DNA from: Pseudomonadota bacterium
GTDB lineage: Bacteria > Myxococcota_A > UBA9160 > SZUA-336
Direction: 5' to 3'
NCBI GenBank assembly: GCA_003247575.1
Contig: QJZC01000052.1
Location: forward strand, 1 to 64,000
Length of the DNA: 64,000 bases
The notes below the pieces were generated by a model, which was given only the letters and a program-made list of their open reading frames with translations, was not told the DNA's origin and made no database searches. Shown here in pieces: positions 1 through 9,800 of the stretch. The translations under genes and the position numbers were made by a program. Numbering within the stretch: position 1 is the first letter of the stretch; each line of letters opens with the position of its first letter.

Positions 1-150
1 GAACGAAGGAAGCAGAGGCCGAGGACTCACCTCACCGGCGGCAACGATCTGGGGAATCTCGAGCGGCACGGGCGCGGTATCGTCCGGCCCCGCCTGTGCC
101 AGCGCACAGTTCGTCGTTCCCAGGTCGATGCCGATCGCCAAGCGCGTCAC
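1..150 (-). CDS. Hsp70/DnaK-family chaperone, N-terminal fragment (runs off left edge)
   Basis: Read on the minus strand from a GTG at 148-150, the frame is open to the window edge. It begins VTRLAIGIDLGTTNC, the phosphate-1 loop of the Hsp70/actin ATPase fold, in which the IDLGTTNS/C motif binds ATP. Only about 50 residues are visible, so the substrate-binding half cannot be judged. The start overlaps the stop of the upstream DUF2760 gene (GTGA overlap), so the two are probably translationally coupled. DUF2760 genes are typically followed by an Hsp70-like gene, which supports the call. This is likely an accessory Hsp70-like protein rather than the housekeeping DnaK; that part is inference. 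Confidence 0.85.
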   Translation of the reverse strand, partial: MTRLAIGIDLGTTNCALAQAGPDDTAPVPLEIPQIVAAGEVSPRPLLPSF

Positions 151-740
151 GAGATTTCGACCTCGGCCGGCGCCAGAATCCTGGCATCGTGACCTTCGAC
201 GAGCTCCGGGAGTCGAATTCGCGTTACCTGCCAGCCGTGATGGGCAAGCGTTCCGGAATACGGAGGCTTGCCCGCCACGTTCCCTGTCACCCGAATCTTG
301 GCTGCGTCGAACCCTGGTTCGAGGGTCAAGGACTCGCCTTCGCTCTCGCTCGCACGCACCGGTTCGATCTCGACGAACTCGGCTAGGCCGCGTTTGCAGC
401 CCTCGTGAACGACGCGCGCGGCGGCCCCGATCTCCGCGTCCGAGTACGCGGTCACTTCATCCTGCAGGAAGTCGATCAGGCGTCCTTCGCGCTGCAGGAT
501 CGCCAGCAACTGCAGGGCGGCCGTTTGGTCTGCGCCTGAGTCGCTCGGCTGGGACTGGATCTCGTCGAGCCCTGGAGTCTGCTGCGGGACGTCCCGAGCG
601 CCAGGGTCTTCGACCTCGCCAGGCCGAGCGGCTCCTCGGGCGGCGCTCGCGACGCGAGCCGCAAGGGCGCCGTTGAACAGCATGCGCCACGGCAGTATGA
701 AGCAGAGCCACAAGCGGGCCCAGAATCCGATCCGCTCCAA
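147..740 (-). CDS. DUF2760 family protein
   Basis: The product is 197 aa if it starts at the TTG at 738-740. This start has a clear ribosome-binding site (GGGAGG, 8 nt upstream) and gives the expected short N-terminus followed by a hydrophobic stretch (about residues 5-25). The frame stays open upstream for another 490 bp, but that part looks non-coding. The C-terminal two thirds carries the DUF2760 signature: a leucine-rich 'LLAILQREGRLIDFLQ' helix, 'AARVVHEGC', and an end rich in 'GTLAHHGW' and 'LPELVEGHDARI'. The function of the family is unknown. The gene overlaps the start of a following Hsp70-like gene, the usual partner of this family, so a membrane-linked chaperone role is possible but unproven. 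Confidence 0.85.
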   Translation of the reverse strand: MERIGFWARLWLCFILPWRMLFNGALAARVASAARGAARPGEVEDPGARDVPQQTPGLDEIQSQPSDSGADQTAALQLLAILQREGRLIDFLQDEVTAYSDAEIGAAARVVHEGCKRGLAEFVEIEPVRASESEGESLTLEPGFDAAKIRVTGNVAGKPPYSGTLAHHGWQVTRIRLPELVEGHDARILAPAEVEIS

Positions 741-1244
741 ATCGATGAACCTCCCTTCCCGCGGCCTGCGCCGTATCGAAACACCTGCGCGTGGGCCCAG
801 GTCCGAAACGTTGCGCCAGGTCGGAAACGTTGCAGCAGGTCCGAGACGCGGGGGTGGCCCTTCGCGCTCTCGACCCGCGACACGCCCTCTTCGTGCCAGC
901 GCTTTTCTCGGTTGCAGGCCGCCCTCGCGCCCCACCCGTCCGCCGCTGAAGCTTACAGACGGGCACCGCCCCAGTGCCAGCGGCGGGGCAGCTGTCGCGG
1001 CAGATTGAAGCGTGTGGCACCGGCTCCCGGACGTGTGGCACGCGCCGGTCCGCCGCACCACTCGTCGTCTGCTCGTGCTCGGGAGCTCAGACGTGCAAGA
1101 TCCCTCGGAGAATTCTACGCATTGGCTGCGATCTGGCGCAGGCCATTGGCCAGGGCTGTCGTCGACGGCGAAAACCCAGCGGCCGTGAGCGTGATTCGCA
1201 TGCCCAGCGCAAACGTGGATACGGATCGTCATTCAGACCCTCGA
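741..1244. other. non-coding stretch upstream of the DUF2760 gene
   Basis: No convincing gene is present. Open frames on both strands are Arg/Pro/Ala-rich shadows of GC-rich DNA with no recognisable motif. The stretch contains the 19-bp direct repeats at 797-853 and should include the promoter of the minus-strand DUF2760/Hsp70 operon. Near 1013-1041 the string GTGTGGCAC occurs twice (spacing about 20 bp), without an obvious role. Confidence 0.5.
797..853. repeat. 19-bp direct repeats, three copies
   Basis: Three adjacent 19-bp units start at 797, 816 and 835. The first two differ at two positions and share CCAGGT followed by the palindromic core AACGTT. The third is diverged and loses the palindrome. 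They sit 57-113 bp upstream of the DUF2760 start codon, in a position suited to a regulator-binding array. Confidence 0.6.
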
Positions 1245-1505
1245 GGTCGAGCTGCTCTGCACCGGCGCGACCCCAGTGAGGCGGCGGAGCTGCGAAGCGG
1301 GTGTCGGCGCCGTGGCAATCAGGTCGGGACAATGGACACCTTGATTGCACAGCTCTGTCTGCGGTACGAGCTGACGCTCCTCACGATAGACGCGGACTTC
1401 AGGCGCGTTGTGGCGGACCACGCGCCCCTGCTCCCAACCGCGCAATTCGGCTTCGTAGCGGCTCCTGCTGAGTCTATGTCCGTCAAATTCAAAATCCAAT
1501 TTTGA
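1245..1505 (+). pseudogene. remnant of a PIN-domain (VapC-type) toxin gene
   Basis: The frame encodes a segment resembling the C-terminal half of PIN-domain toxins: a basic 'CRRRG' turn, then 'TMDTLIAQLCLRYELTLLT', then 'DADFRRV'. In VapC proteins these regions carry acidic active-site residues (the D in the 'DTLIA' helix and the D of 'DADF'). The N-terminal half, with the first catalytic aspartate, is not found in any frame upstream. No VapB-like antitoxin gene precedes it. The last residues (about MSVKFKIQF) are encoded by an AT-rich inverted repeat belonging to the next gene's promoter region, so the original C-terminus may also be lost. I read this as a decayed toxin. Confidence 0.6.
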
Positions 1506-1514
1506 ATTTAACGG
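1480..1514. promoter_or_regulatory. AT-rich inverted repeat upstream of the DUF4143 ATPase
   Basis: Two 16-bp arms (1480-1495 and 1499-1514) are complementary at 15 of 16 positions with a 3-bp centre. The cores are TCAAATTCAAAAT and ATTTTGAATTTAA. The AT content is strikingly unlike the surrounding GC-rich DNA. It ends 22 bp before the GTG start of the ATPase gene, the position of an operator or promoter element. Confidence 0.65.
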
Positions 1515-1536
1515 ATCTGCTGCTACTCTCGGGCGT

Positions 1537-2712
1537 GTGTTCATCGAGAGGGACCTCACCCCGCAGCTGCGCAAGGCGGCTCGGCAGTTTCCGGCCATAA
1601 CGCTCACGGGCCCGCGGCAGAGTGGCAAGTCCACCCTGTGCCGTGCCGAGTTTCCTGACCTACCGTATGCCAGTCTCGAGGCCCCCGATATCCGAGCGTT
1701 TGCGCGCGAGGATCCGCGCGGCTTCCTCGCTCAGTATCCCGCAGGGGCCATCCTGGACGAAGTTCAACGCGTCCCTGAGCTGCCCTCGTACCTTCAAGGG
1801 ATCATCGACGCAGATCCGCAGCCCGGACGCTGGATCCTCACAGGCTCGCAAAATCTCGGCCTTCTCGAGTCCGTCAGTCAGTCACTCGCAGGACGCTCTG
1901 CCGTCCTTCACCTACTGCCCCTTGCGCGCAGCGAAGTGATCCGCTTCCCCAACCCTCCCGAGAGTCTCGAGGCGACGCTTGTCGCCGGCGGATATCCACG
2001 CATATTCGACCGCAGACTCGAGCCGAGCGACTGGCTGCGCGCGTACGTGGCCACGTACATCGAGCGGGATGTTCGCAGCCTCCGCCAAGTGGGAGATCTC
2101 GCGGTGTTTCAGCGTTTCGTCGAGTTGTGTGCTGGACGCACCGCGCAGCTCCTGAATTACTCCGACCTGGCGGCCGATGCTGGCGTGTCGCAGCCCACCG
2201 CTCGAGCATGGTTGAGCATCCTGGAGACAGGCTTCGTCCTGTTTCGGCTGCGGCCTTTTCACGCAAACATCACCAAGCGACTCGTCAAGATGTCCAAGTT
2301 GCATTTCTACGATACCGGTTTGGCCTGCTGGCTCTTGGGGATTCGGACACCCGAGCAGGTTCGCTCGCACCCGCTTCGCGGGGCGCTGTTCGAGTCCTGG
2401 GTAGCCTCGGAGATTCTGAAACATCGCATCAATTCCGGTGAGATGACTGGGCTCGCGTTCTTTCGCGATCGCGACGGCGCCGAGGCAGACCTGATGATCG
2501 AGGGCACAGATCGATTGACGGTGATCGAGACGAAATCTGCGGAGACCGCCGCACCGCGACTGTTCGATGGAGTGCGGCGGGTGACTCGCAAGCTCGCCCC
2601 GCTGTCGAAGGACTGTACCTCTCTCGTCATCTACGGAGGCACTTCTGCGCAGATGCGTTCGGATGCACGTTTGATTCCCTGGACACAGGTGCACGAGGCC
2701 ACCTGGATCTGA
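1537..2712 (+). CDS. AAA-family ATPase with C-terminal DUF4143 domain
   Basis: This 391-aa protein starts at a GTG just after an AT-rich palindrome. Residues about 20-135 form a P-loop ATPase: Walker A 'GPRQSGKST', Walker B 'GAILDEVQR', and a sensor segment 'WILTGSQN'. Residues about 180-390 form the DUF4143 region, which ends in a nuclease-like pattern ('RDGAEADLMIE' then 'VIETKSAE'). The family is widespread, often horizontally transferred, and found near toxin or restriction genes, but its biochemical role is not established. Here it follows a broken PIN-toxin gene and is apparently monocistronic. Confidence 0.9.
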   Translation: MFIERDLTPQLRKAARQFPAITLTGPRQSGKSTLCRAEFPDLPYASLEAPDIRAFAREDPRGFLAQYPAGAILDEVQRVPELPSYLQGIIDADPQPGRWILTGSQNLGLLESVSQSLAGRSAVLHLLPLARSEVIRFPNPPESLEATLVAGGYPRIFDRRLEPSDWLRAYVATYIERDVRSLRQVGDLAVFQRFVELCAGRTAQLLNYSDLAADAGVSQPTARAWLSILETGFVLFRLRPFHANITKRLVKMSKLHFYDTGLACWLLGIRTPEQVRSHPLRGALFESWVASEILKHRINSGEMTGLAFFRDRDGAEADLMIEGTDRLTVIETKSAETAAPRLFDGVRRVTRKLAPLSKDCTSLVIYGGTSAQMRSDARLIPWTQVHEATWI

Positions 2713-2781
2713 ATGAGTGGTGCGCCGAGCGCCGATGCGTCTGTCCGAGGCCTGTCGCTTCGATAGCCGGCTGCCCGCGAT

Positions 2782-3504
2782 TCAGCTCGCCCCTTCCACG
2801 CCGAAGAGCCATCCGTGGTCCGGTGTGAACGTGATCGGCGGGACGTCGAGGCGTACACCGTTCAGTTTCAGTCCATCTAGCTGCAACGTGAACCCCCGCT
2901 GATCCGCCGGGTCGGGTGGAGGAACCGGGAAGGCGAGATTGAGGCATGCCGGTCCCTCGAGGGTGATCTCCCCAGTCAGGGGTTCGAGCGGGTCTCCGTA
3001 CCTGTAGCCGCCTCGTCCCTCTGCGTAGCGATCTCGCCCATTGCAGTCGTTTCGGTAGAAGCCTTCGGGCCGGATTCCTGGACCCCCCTCTAGGTGAAGC
3101 ATGGTGTTGCCCGGGTCGAAAGCGTAGGGGATCTCTTCGGAATCGATTCGGACGGCGATCCAGAAGCTGGGCGCTTCTGGCGCCGAGCCGAAGAGACCGC
3201 TCCAAAGCGGGATGATCGGGAGAACGGGACCGAAGAGCACGAACCGGGTCCGCTGATTCTCGGGGGCGAGTGTGATCCGAGCTGCTCCGACTCGTAGGGT
3301 CGACTCGAAGTAGAACCCGTTGCGTCCCGGCGGCGAGAGAGCCGACTGTCGAGTTCGATACTCTTGGACGCCCGGTCCACTGCCTCTGCTGTACGAGATG
3401 TTCATCAGCCCCACGCATCCCGTAGAGAGGCAGAAGAGCGGGCCCGCCAGAAGCATGAGGACTAGCGAGCCTCGGTGTCCGGTGACTCGTGCGGTTTTCG
3501 GCAA
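2782..3504 (-). CDS. predicted lipoprotein of unknown function
   Basis: The 240-aa product starts at a TTG preceded by GAGGAG with 7-nt spacing. A basic N-terminus and hydrophobic run (residues about 12-30) end in a lipobox-like 'LSTGC', so the mature protein is probably lipid-anchored at Cys30 or so. The rest looks like a soluble, beta-rich domain. It has no motif I recognise, but several aromatic/proline segments ('LFGPVLPIIPLW', 'FTPDHGWLFG') are reminiscent of small periplasmic lipoproteins. It is convergent with the DUF4143 gene, with a 69-bp gap. Confidence 0.7.
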   Translation of the reverse strand: MPKTARVTGHRGSLVLMLLAGPLFCLSTGCVGLMNISYSRGSGPGVQEYRTRQSALSPPGRNGFYFESTLRVGAARITLAPENQRTRFVLFGPVLPIIPLWSGLFGSAPEAPSFWIAVRIDSEEIPYAFDPGNTMLHLEGGPGIRPEGFYRNDCNGRDRYAEGRGGYRYGDPLEPLTGEITLEGPACLNLAFPVPPPDPADQRGFTLQLDGLKLNGVRLDVPPITFTPDHGWLFGVEGAS

Positions 3505-3859
3505 AGCAAGGACTCCTCTGCAGGTTGCGAATCGATCCGGTGTCCCCCTCTGGAAATATCATTCTCGCGCGCGGCTGACCAGTCGCTCAGGTCACCCCTG
3601 CCGCGAACTCCGGGTTTTAGGCGTGGTTCTTCGATGGAGAGCGCGAACCCAATCGCGCGAATTACCGCGGCGGAGCCTCTCGGGAAGATCCCATGCATAG
3701 ATCACGTTGGGCCCACGATGCCTCTGGGGTCTCTCTGTTACCGTTGGCTCGAGCGTCTGAGGATCGATTGCTCGTCGTAGTGTCGGGAGTTCTGGCAGGC
3801 GTGGGTCTCGCTGGTGACGTGCTGAAGAACTGATGTGATGGGATGTGAGGTGAAGTGAG
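3505..3859. other. divergent promoter region before the RHS gene
   Basis: This 355-bp gap separates the minus-strand lipoprotein gene from the plus-strand RHS gene and should hold both promoters. Just before the RHS start is a purine-rich run of TGATGTGATGGGATGTGAGG type, made of short imperfect repeats, which includes the probable ribosome-binding site. I see no gene in it. Confidence 0.5.
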
Positions 3860-6800
3860 ATGGGGATTTCTCGAATGCAGGTTGAGCAGTGTCTTGGAGC
3901 GCGTGAGACGATCCGCTTCATCCTCTACCACGCCATAGCTTCTCTCGCGGTCTGCCTGGGCGTGCACGACGCGCACGCGCAGAGCTCTCTCGAAACACTT
4001 CTTTCTCCGGGGCTGAAGCTCGAGCCACGCGCAGTGTCGGCGGGCCCGAGGCCGGGTTCGGTGGCCGTCGAAGGAGGAGCCGTCCAGGTATCGATCCCCA
4101 TCGAGGTCCCGCCGGGAACCGCGAAGCTACAGCCCGCGGTCGCGCTTAGCGTCTCCAGTCCTGCGCAGAATGGCTTGGCAGGCATCGGCGCCCGTATCGA
4201 GGGCCTCTCGGCGATCGCACGTTGCGGGACGCGGATCGAGCCGCATGGGTTCATCGATCCCGTGGACTTCGACGAGAACGATCAGCTGTGTCTCGATGGA
4301 CAATTGTTGATCAAGACTCGGGATGGCTACCGTACCGAGATCGACGCCTTCTCCAAGGTCGTTCCGGTTGGGGGGACAGCGAACGCGCCGGCACGCTTCA
4401 GAGTCTTCACCAAGGACGGGAGGATCCTCGAGTACGGGGGAAGCTCGGATTCCTACATCGAAGCGCAGGGGCGCAGCGAGCCCGTCGTGTGGGCGCTCAA
4501 TCGGGTCGAGGACCGATTCGGGAACTACTTCACCGTCACCTACGGAGAAGTCACCGAGCTGGGTCTCTTCGCTCCGCTCCGGATCGACTATACGGGAAAC
4601 GACAAGGCCGGAGTGCGTCCCTACAACTCCGTCCGCTTTCGCTACGAGCCTCGCGATGACGTCGCGAGCGGATTTCTAGCGGGCTCGATCCGCTCGACTC
4701 CGATTCGACTGCGGCAGGTCGAGACCTACGCCGACCTCGTGGCCGTGCGCGCGTACGAGCTCCGGTACGAGACGAGCGCATCCACGGGCCGGTCCCGCCT
4801 GGTGGCCGTGCAGGAGTGCGCCTTTGATTCCCCGGCTACCCCGACCTGCCTCCCGGCCACGGAGATGTTCTGGCAGGAAGGCCAGAACGAGTTCGAGCCC
4901 TCAGCCATCTGGCTCGGTCTGAATGCGGGACCCGGCGGCGCGCTGACGTACAGCGACCGCAACGAGCAGTTCACTGGGGACTTCAACGGCGATGGTCTCA
5001 GCGATCTCATGTGGAATCGCAACGGCTGGCAGGTGGCGCTGTCGACCGGTGCAGGTTTTTCGCGACCGACGACCTGGCTCTCTGCGAATGGGGGGCCTGG
5101 AGGGGTGCCCACGAACAACCCCGAAGCGAAGCATCAATTCGTCGCCGACTTCAATGGAGACGGTCTCAGCGATCTCATCTGGCATTTCAATGGATGGAAC
5201 GTGGCGCTGTCCACGGGGAGCGGGTTCGCACGACCCACCAGATGGTTCGGGGCTACAGGGCCCGGGGGCGTTCCGTCGTACAACCCAGAGGGACACGAGT
5301 TCATCGCCGACTTCAATGGCGATGGTCGCGCGGATGTCATGTGGAGCTTCAATGGCTGGCATGTGGCTCTCTCGAACGGAACCAGCTTCGACCCTGCTTC
5401 CACGTGGCTCGGCCCGAACGGGGGACCCGGCGGCAGGCCGACCGTCAACCTCGCGGGGCATCAGTTCGTTGGAGATCTGAACGGGGATGGTCTGAGCGAT
5501 CTGATGTGGAGCCACGAGGGGTGGCATGTCGCTTTGTCTCACGGCGATGGATTCGATACCCCGAGGACGTGGCTCGCAGCCACAGCCGGACCGCGCGGGG
5601 TTCCTGTCTACAATCCTTCCGGCCTGCACCAGTTCCTGGCGGACCTGAACGGCGACGGACTATCGGACTACATGTGGAACTTCGACGGCTGGCACGTCGC
5701 GCTGTCCACGGGCGCGAGCTTCGAGAGGCCCACCACTTGGCTGTCGCAGACCGGACCGGGAGGCGTGCCGTCCATCAACCCGGCCGGTCATCACTATCTG
5801 CGCGATCTGAACGGGGATGGCTTCGAAGACTACATGTGGAGCTTCAATGGCTGGCACGTGGCGCTGTCGACGGGGGCCGGCTTTCAACCGGCGACCACCT
5901 GGATCCCGGCGACGGTATCGCCTGGGGCCGCTCCATCGGCGAACCCGAGTGGGCACCAGTTCGTCGATGACTTCGACGGCGACGGACTGGCCGATTTCAT
6001 GTGGAGTTTCAACGGATGGCGAGTGGCGGCTCATGCAGGCGAGCTCCCCGACGTGCTCGTGCAGACAATCGACGGCTTGGGAGTCGTGACGCAGATCGAC
6101 TACGCGCCGCTGACGGATCGGAGCGTGTACACCAAGGGCAGCGGATCCGCGTACCCGGTAGTCGATGTTCAGGCACCGATGTATGTAGCTCGAGAATCTC
6201 GTCGCAGCGATGGGATCGGAGGTATGCGTCGGACGCAGTATGCCTATTCCGGACTGCGCACGGATGCGCGCCGGGCGATCGCATTGGGATTCGAACGAAT
6301 TCGCATCGACGATCCCGTTCGCGGCGTGCGCGCGACGACGGTGTACTCTCAGAAATTTCCAGAGCACGGGCAGGTCCAAGTCTCGGAGAGCGCGTACATC
6401 GCGAGTGGGGTCGCTCTGTCTCGCGTGAGCCACGCATGGAAGGTCGAGTCGGTCCTGAGCATCCCCTCGAACTCGAGATCGGATCGCTTTTACCACCTGT
6501 TTCCCGTCGAGACCGTAGAGGAGCAGTTCGAAACGAGTGGCGAGTTCGTAGGCGCAACCACCACGATCCGTGAGTTCGACAGCTTCGGAAACATCACCTC
6601 TGAGCAGGTTTCTCAGTACGACGGTCAGGTGAACACGACGCTCAATGAGTATGACAGCGATGAGGCGAGCTGGCTGCTGGGATGTCTGCTCCGCGAGGAG
6701 ACGCGAGCCCGAAAGCCAGGCTTTCCCGAGCAGGTGCGTGTCATGGAAGCGAGCTATGTGCGGGGGCTCGGTGTGGTCGCGTCACAAGCGATCGAGCCGG

Positions 6801-9800
6801 ATCGACCTCAGCTGCGAATGGAGAGTGCATTCGAATACGACGGGTTCGGGAACGTGGTTTCGACTACGGTGACGGGCTTCGACTACCCGAAACGTACCGC
6901 GAAGCGTGGATTCGACCAGCGCGGTCGCTACGAGATCACCAAGGTCAATGAGATCGGTCACACGCAGACGCTCACGTATGATTCCCGACATGGGAACATC
7001 ACCTCGAGTCAGGGGGCCGATCCTGCGGTCGCTCCGGCGACCTACGCCTACGACGCATTCGGTCGGCCGACGAAGAAGGTCGTCGCGGGTGTCTCCAACG
7101 AGATTCGCTACGAGGCGTGTAAGAGCTGTCCGCCGGGAGCCGTTTTTCAGCTCACGAGTCGAACGCAGGGGCGGGGTGCCGAGGTGCGGTACTTCGATGC
7201 GCTGGGCCGTGTGATCCGTGCCGAAGGAATTGGACTGGACGGGACTCCGATCTATACGGATACGCAGTACGATCCGCTCGGGCGGAACGTCTCCACGACT
7301 CGTCCGTATCTGCGCGGGTCGAAGGTCTATGCGGCGCGCTTCCAGTACGACGTCTTCGACCGCACCGTGCGAGAGATCGCACCCGATGGGGGCGTGACGA
7401 CTCTGGAGTATTCGCCGGACACGGTCGAGGCGACGAACCCACTGGGCCAGACCAAGCGCGAGGTCCGAGACAGCTTGGGGCAGACTGTCGAGGTCCGGGA
7501 CTCGCTGGGCGGCGTTCAGAAGTTCAGCCTCGATCCCTTCGGGAATCCGGTCTTGGTGATCGATGCGATGGGGAATCGTGTCGAAAGTGAGTTCGACGCG
7601 CGTGGGAGGCGTACACGGCTCCGAGACCCTGACCTCGGAGAGCGCGAGTTCGTTTTCAACGCAGGCGGGCAGGTCATTCGAGAGGTAGACGCGCGTGGGC
7701 AGGTCATGGCCGCCGAGTACGACCTACTGGGGCGTATCGTACGGCGAATGAGTCCAGAGGGGACGACCAGGTGGGAATACGACACGGCAGAGAACGGGGT
7801 GGGGTTGCTCGCCCGCGTCACCGCTCCCGATCTCGGGTACGAGCGGGTACATCGCTACGACCGGTTTGCACGTCCCATCTCTGCGAAGGTGAAGATCCAG
7901 GCCGTGACCTACGAGTCCAGTGTCACCTATGACAACCTGGGGCGTCGGAACGTCGACACCTACCCGAGTGGCTTCCGCACTCGGCGTCTCTACAATCAGC
8001 ATGGGCATCTCGTCGAAGTCGCGAACGCGGAGACGGGCGAGCCCTTTTGGACTGCGGCCAAGGCCAACGCCAGCGGCCAGCTGCTCGAAGAGCGCCTCGG
8101 CAAGAATCTGGTGACACAGCGTCGCTTCGACCCTGAGACGGGTCGCATCGAGGAGATCCGCACCTCGTCAGGATCGAGCCAGGTGCAGGACCTCGCCTAC
8201 TCGTGGGACCGAGTAGGGAACCTTGAGCTACGACGAGACCGACGACAGGGACTCTCGGAGAGCTTTCGCTACGACGAGCTCAATCGCCTGACCCAGAGCC
8301 AGGTGGAAGGCGCCAGCCCGCTCGCTTTCGAGTATGACGCGGTGGGCAACATCACGTTCAAGACTGGGGTCGGAAGGTATCGCTACGGTCAGAACGGTGC
8401 GGGGCCGCACGCCGTAACGGAAACCAGCGAGCCGGCGGTCACCTACGGCTATGATCCCAGCGGAAACATGGTCTCGTCGAGCGCGGGTCGCAGCATCACG
8501 TACACGAGCTTCAGCAAGCCGGTTCTGGTGAAGCAGACGACGGCCGCTGGGGGACGTCCCGCAGCGAGCTTCTTCTACGGCCCCGACTTCGAAGAGATCC
8601 GTCGAGTCGATGTGGCGGGTACGGGAGAGGTCTGGGCGACCAAGACCTTCGTATCGGCGCACTTCGAGACCGAAGCGAACTCGAACGGAGATCTCCTGCA
8701 GAAGCACTACATCCCGGGTGGAGACGGGATTGCGGCCGTCTATATCCTGCACAAAGAAGCAGCGCCCGAGACGCAATATCTGCATCGAGACCACCTGGGA
8801 TCCATCGATACGATCACCGATTCGTTCGGCAAGGTCATCGAGCGGCGGAGCTATGACGCTCACGGGAAGCTGCGTGATGCGCTCGATTGGGATGGCGAAG
8901 CGGTCGCCGTCACACCTGTCTTGGACCAGGGGTTCACGGGGCATCGTCAGCTCAGCTCGCTCGGGCTCGTCCACATGAAGGCGCGGCTGTATGATCCGGT
9001 CCTCGGGCGCTTTCTGAGCGCTGATCCGACAGTTCAGTTTCCGAACTCGACGCAGGGATTCAACCGCTACGCCTACGTGAACAACAACCCGCTGTCGTTC
9101 ACCGACCCCTCTGGCTTCGGGCTGAAGCGCTACCTGAAGAAGGCGGCGAGTTTTCAAAGGAGAGTCGTACGCAAGGCAGCCAAGGTCCTGGTGAGAATCG
9201 CCGATGACAAGGGCGGTCTGCTGGCGCTGGGGATCTTCAGTGCTTCTGTGGGGGGAATCGTTACGACGGCCATCTTCGCCAAGCCCTTCCTCAATGCTGC
9301 GCGCTTCATCGCTGCTGGGGGGAGCATCGGCGAGGCGGCACGCAATCTGGGGAAGCTGGTCGCTACATTTGCGGTTGCTGCCATCGCCGCACTTGCACAG
9401 CAGTACTACGTCTTACCCGGGCTGCTAGCCGCACTGGGAACGGAGGCTGCGGTGGCCAGTCTGGCGACCGCCACGACTCTCGCGACGAGCTTGCTGAGCT
9501 ACGTACAGATCGTGGCGCCCTACGTTCTGTCAGGGGCGATCGTCGGGGGTGTCTCGTCCGGCTTGATCGCCGCGATCAATGGGCAGAATGTGGGCGAAGG
9601 CTTCGCTCGGGGTGCGGCGCTCGGCGGACTGCTCGGGTTCTTGGCGGGAAACGCCCGCTTCGCGCGCGCCGTCGAGGTGGTCGGATCCAGCAAGGCGAAT
9701 CCTGGGGGGAATCCTGCAGGGCTGAGCGATGGCGGACCCGCGAAGGATGGCATCAAGCTGGGCGGTGGGCGCGTGCTCTCCGATGCCGCGAAGAGAGGAG

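Noticed and set aside
1013..1041. Possible sigma-54 promoter (TGGCAC twice)
   Set aside because: No TTGC-type -12 element at the right spacing was found for either copy.
912..1505. A 197-aa open frame as a complete gene
   Set aside because: Only its last third resembles a protein family (PIN toxin). The upstream part is Arg/Pro-rich shadow sequence, so I annotate a remnant only.
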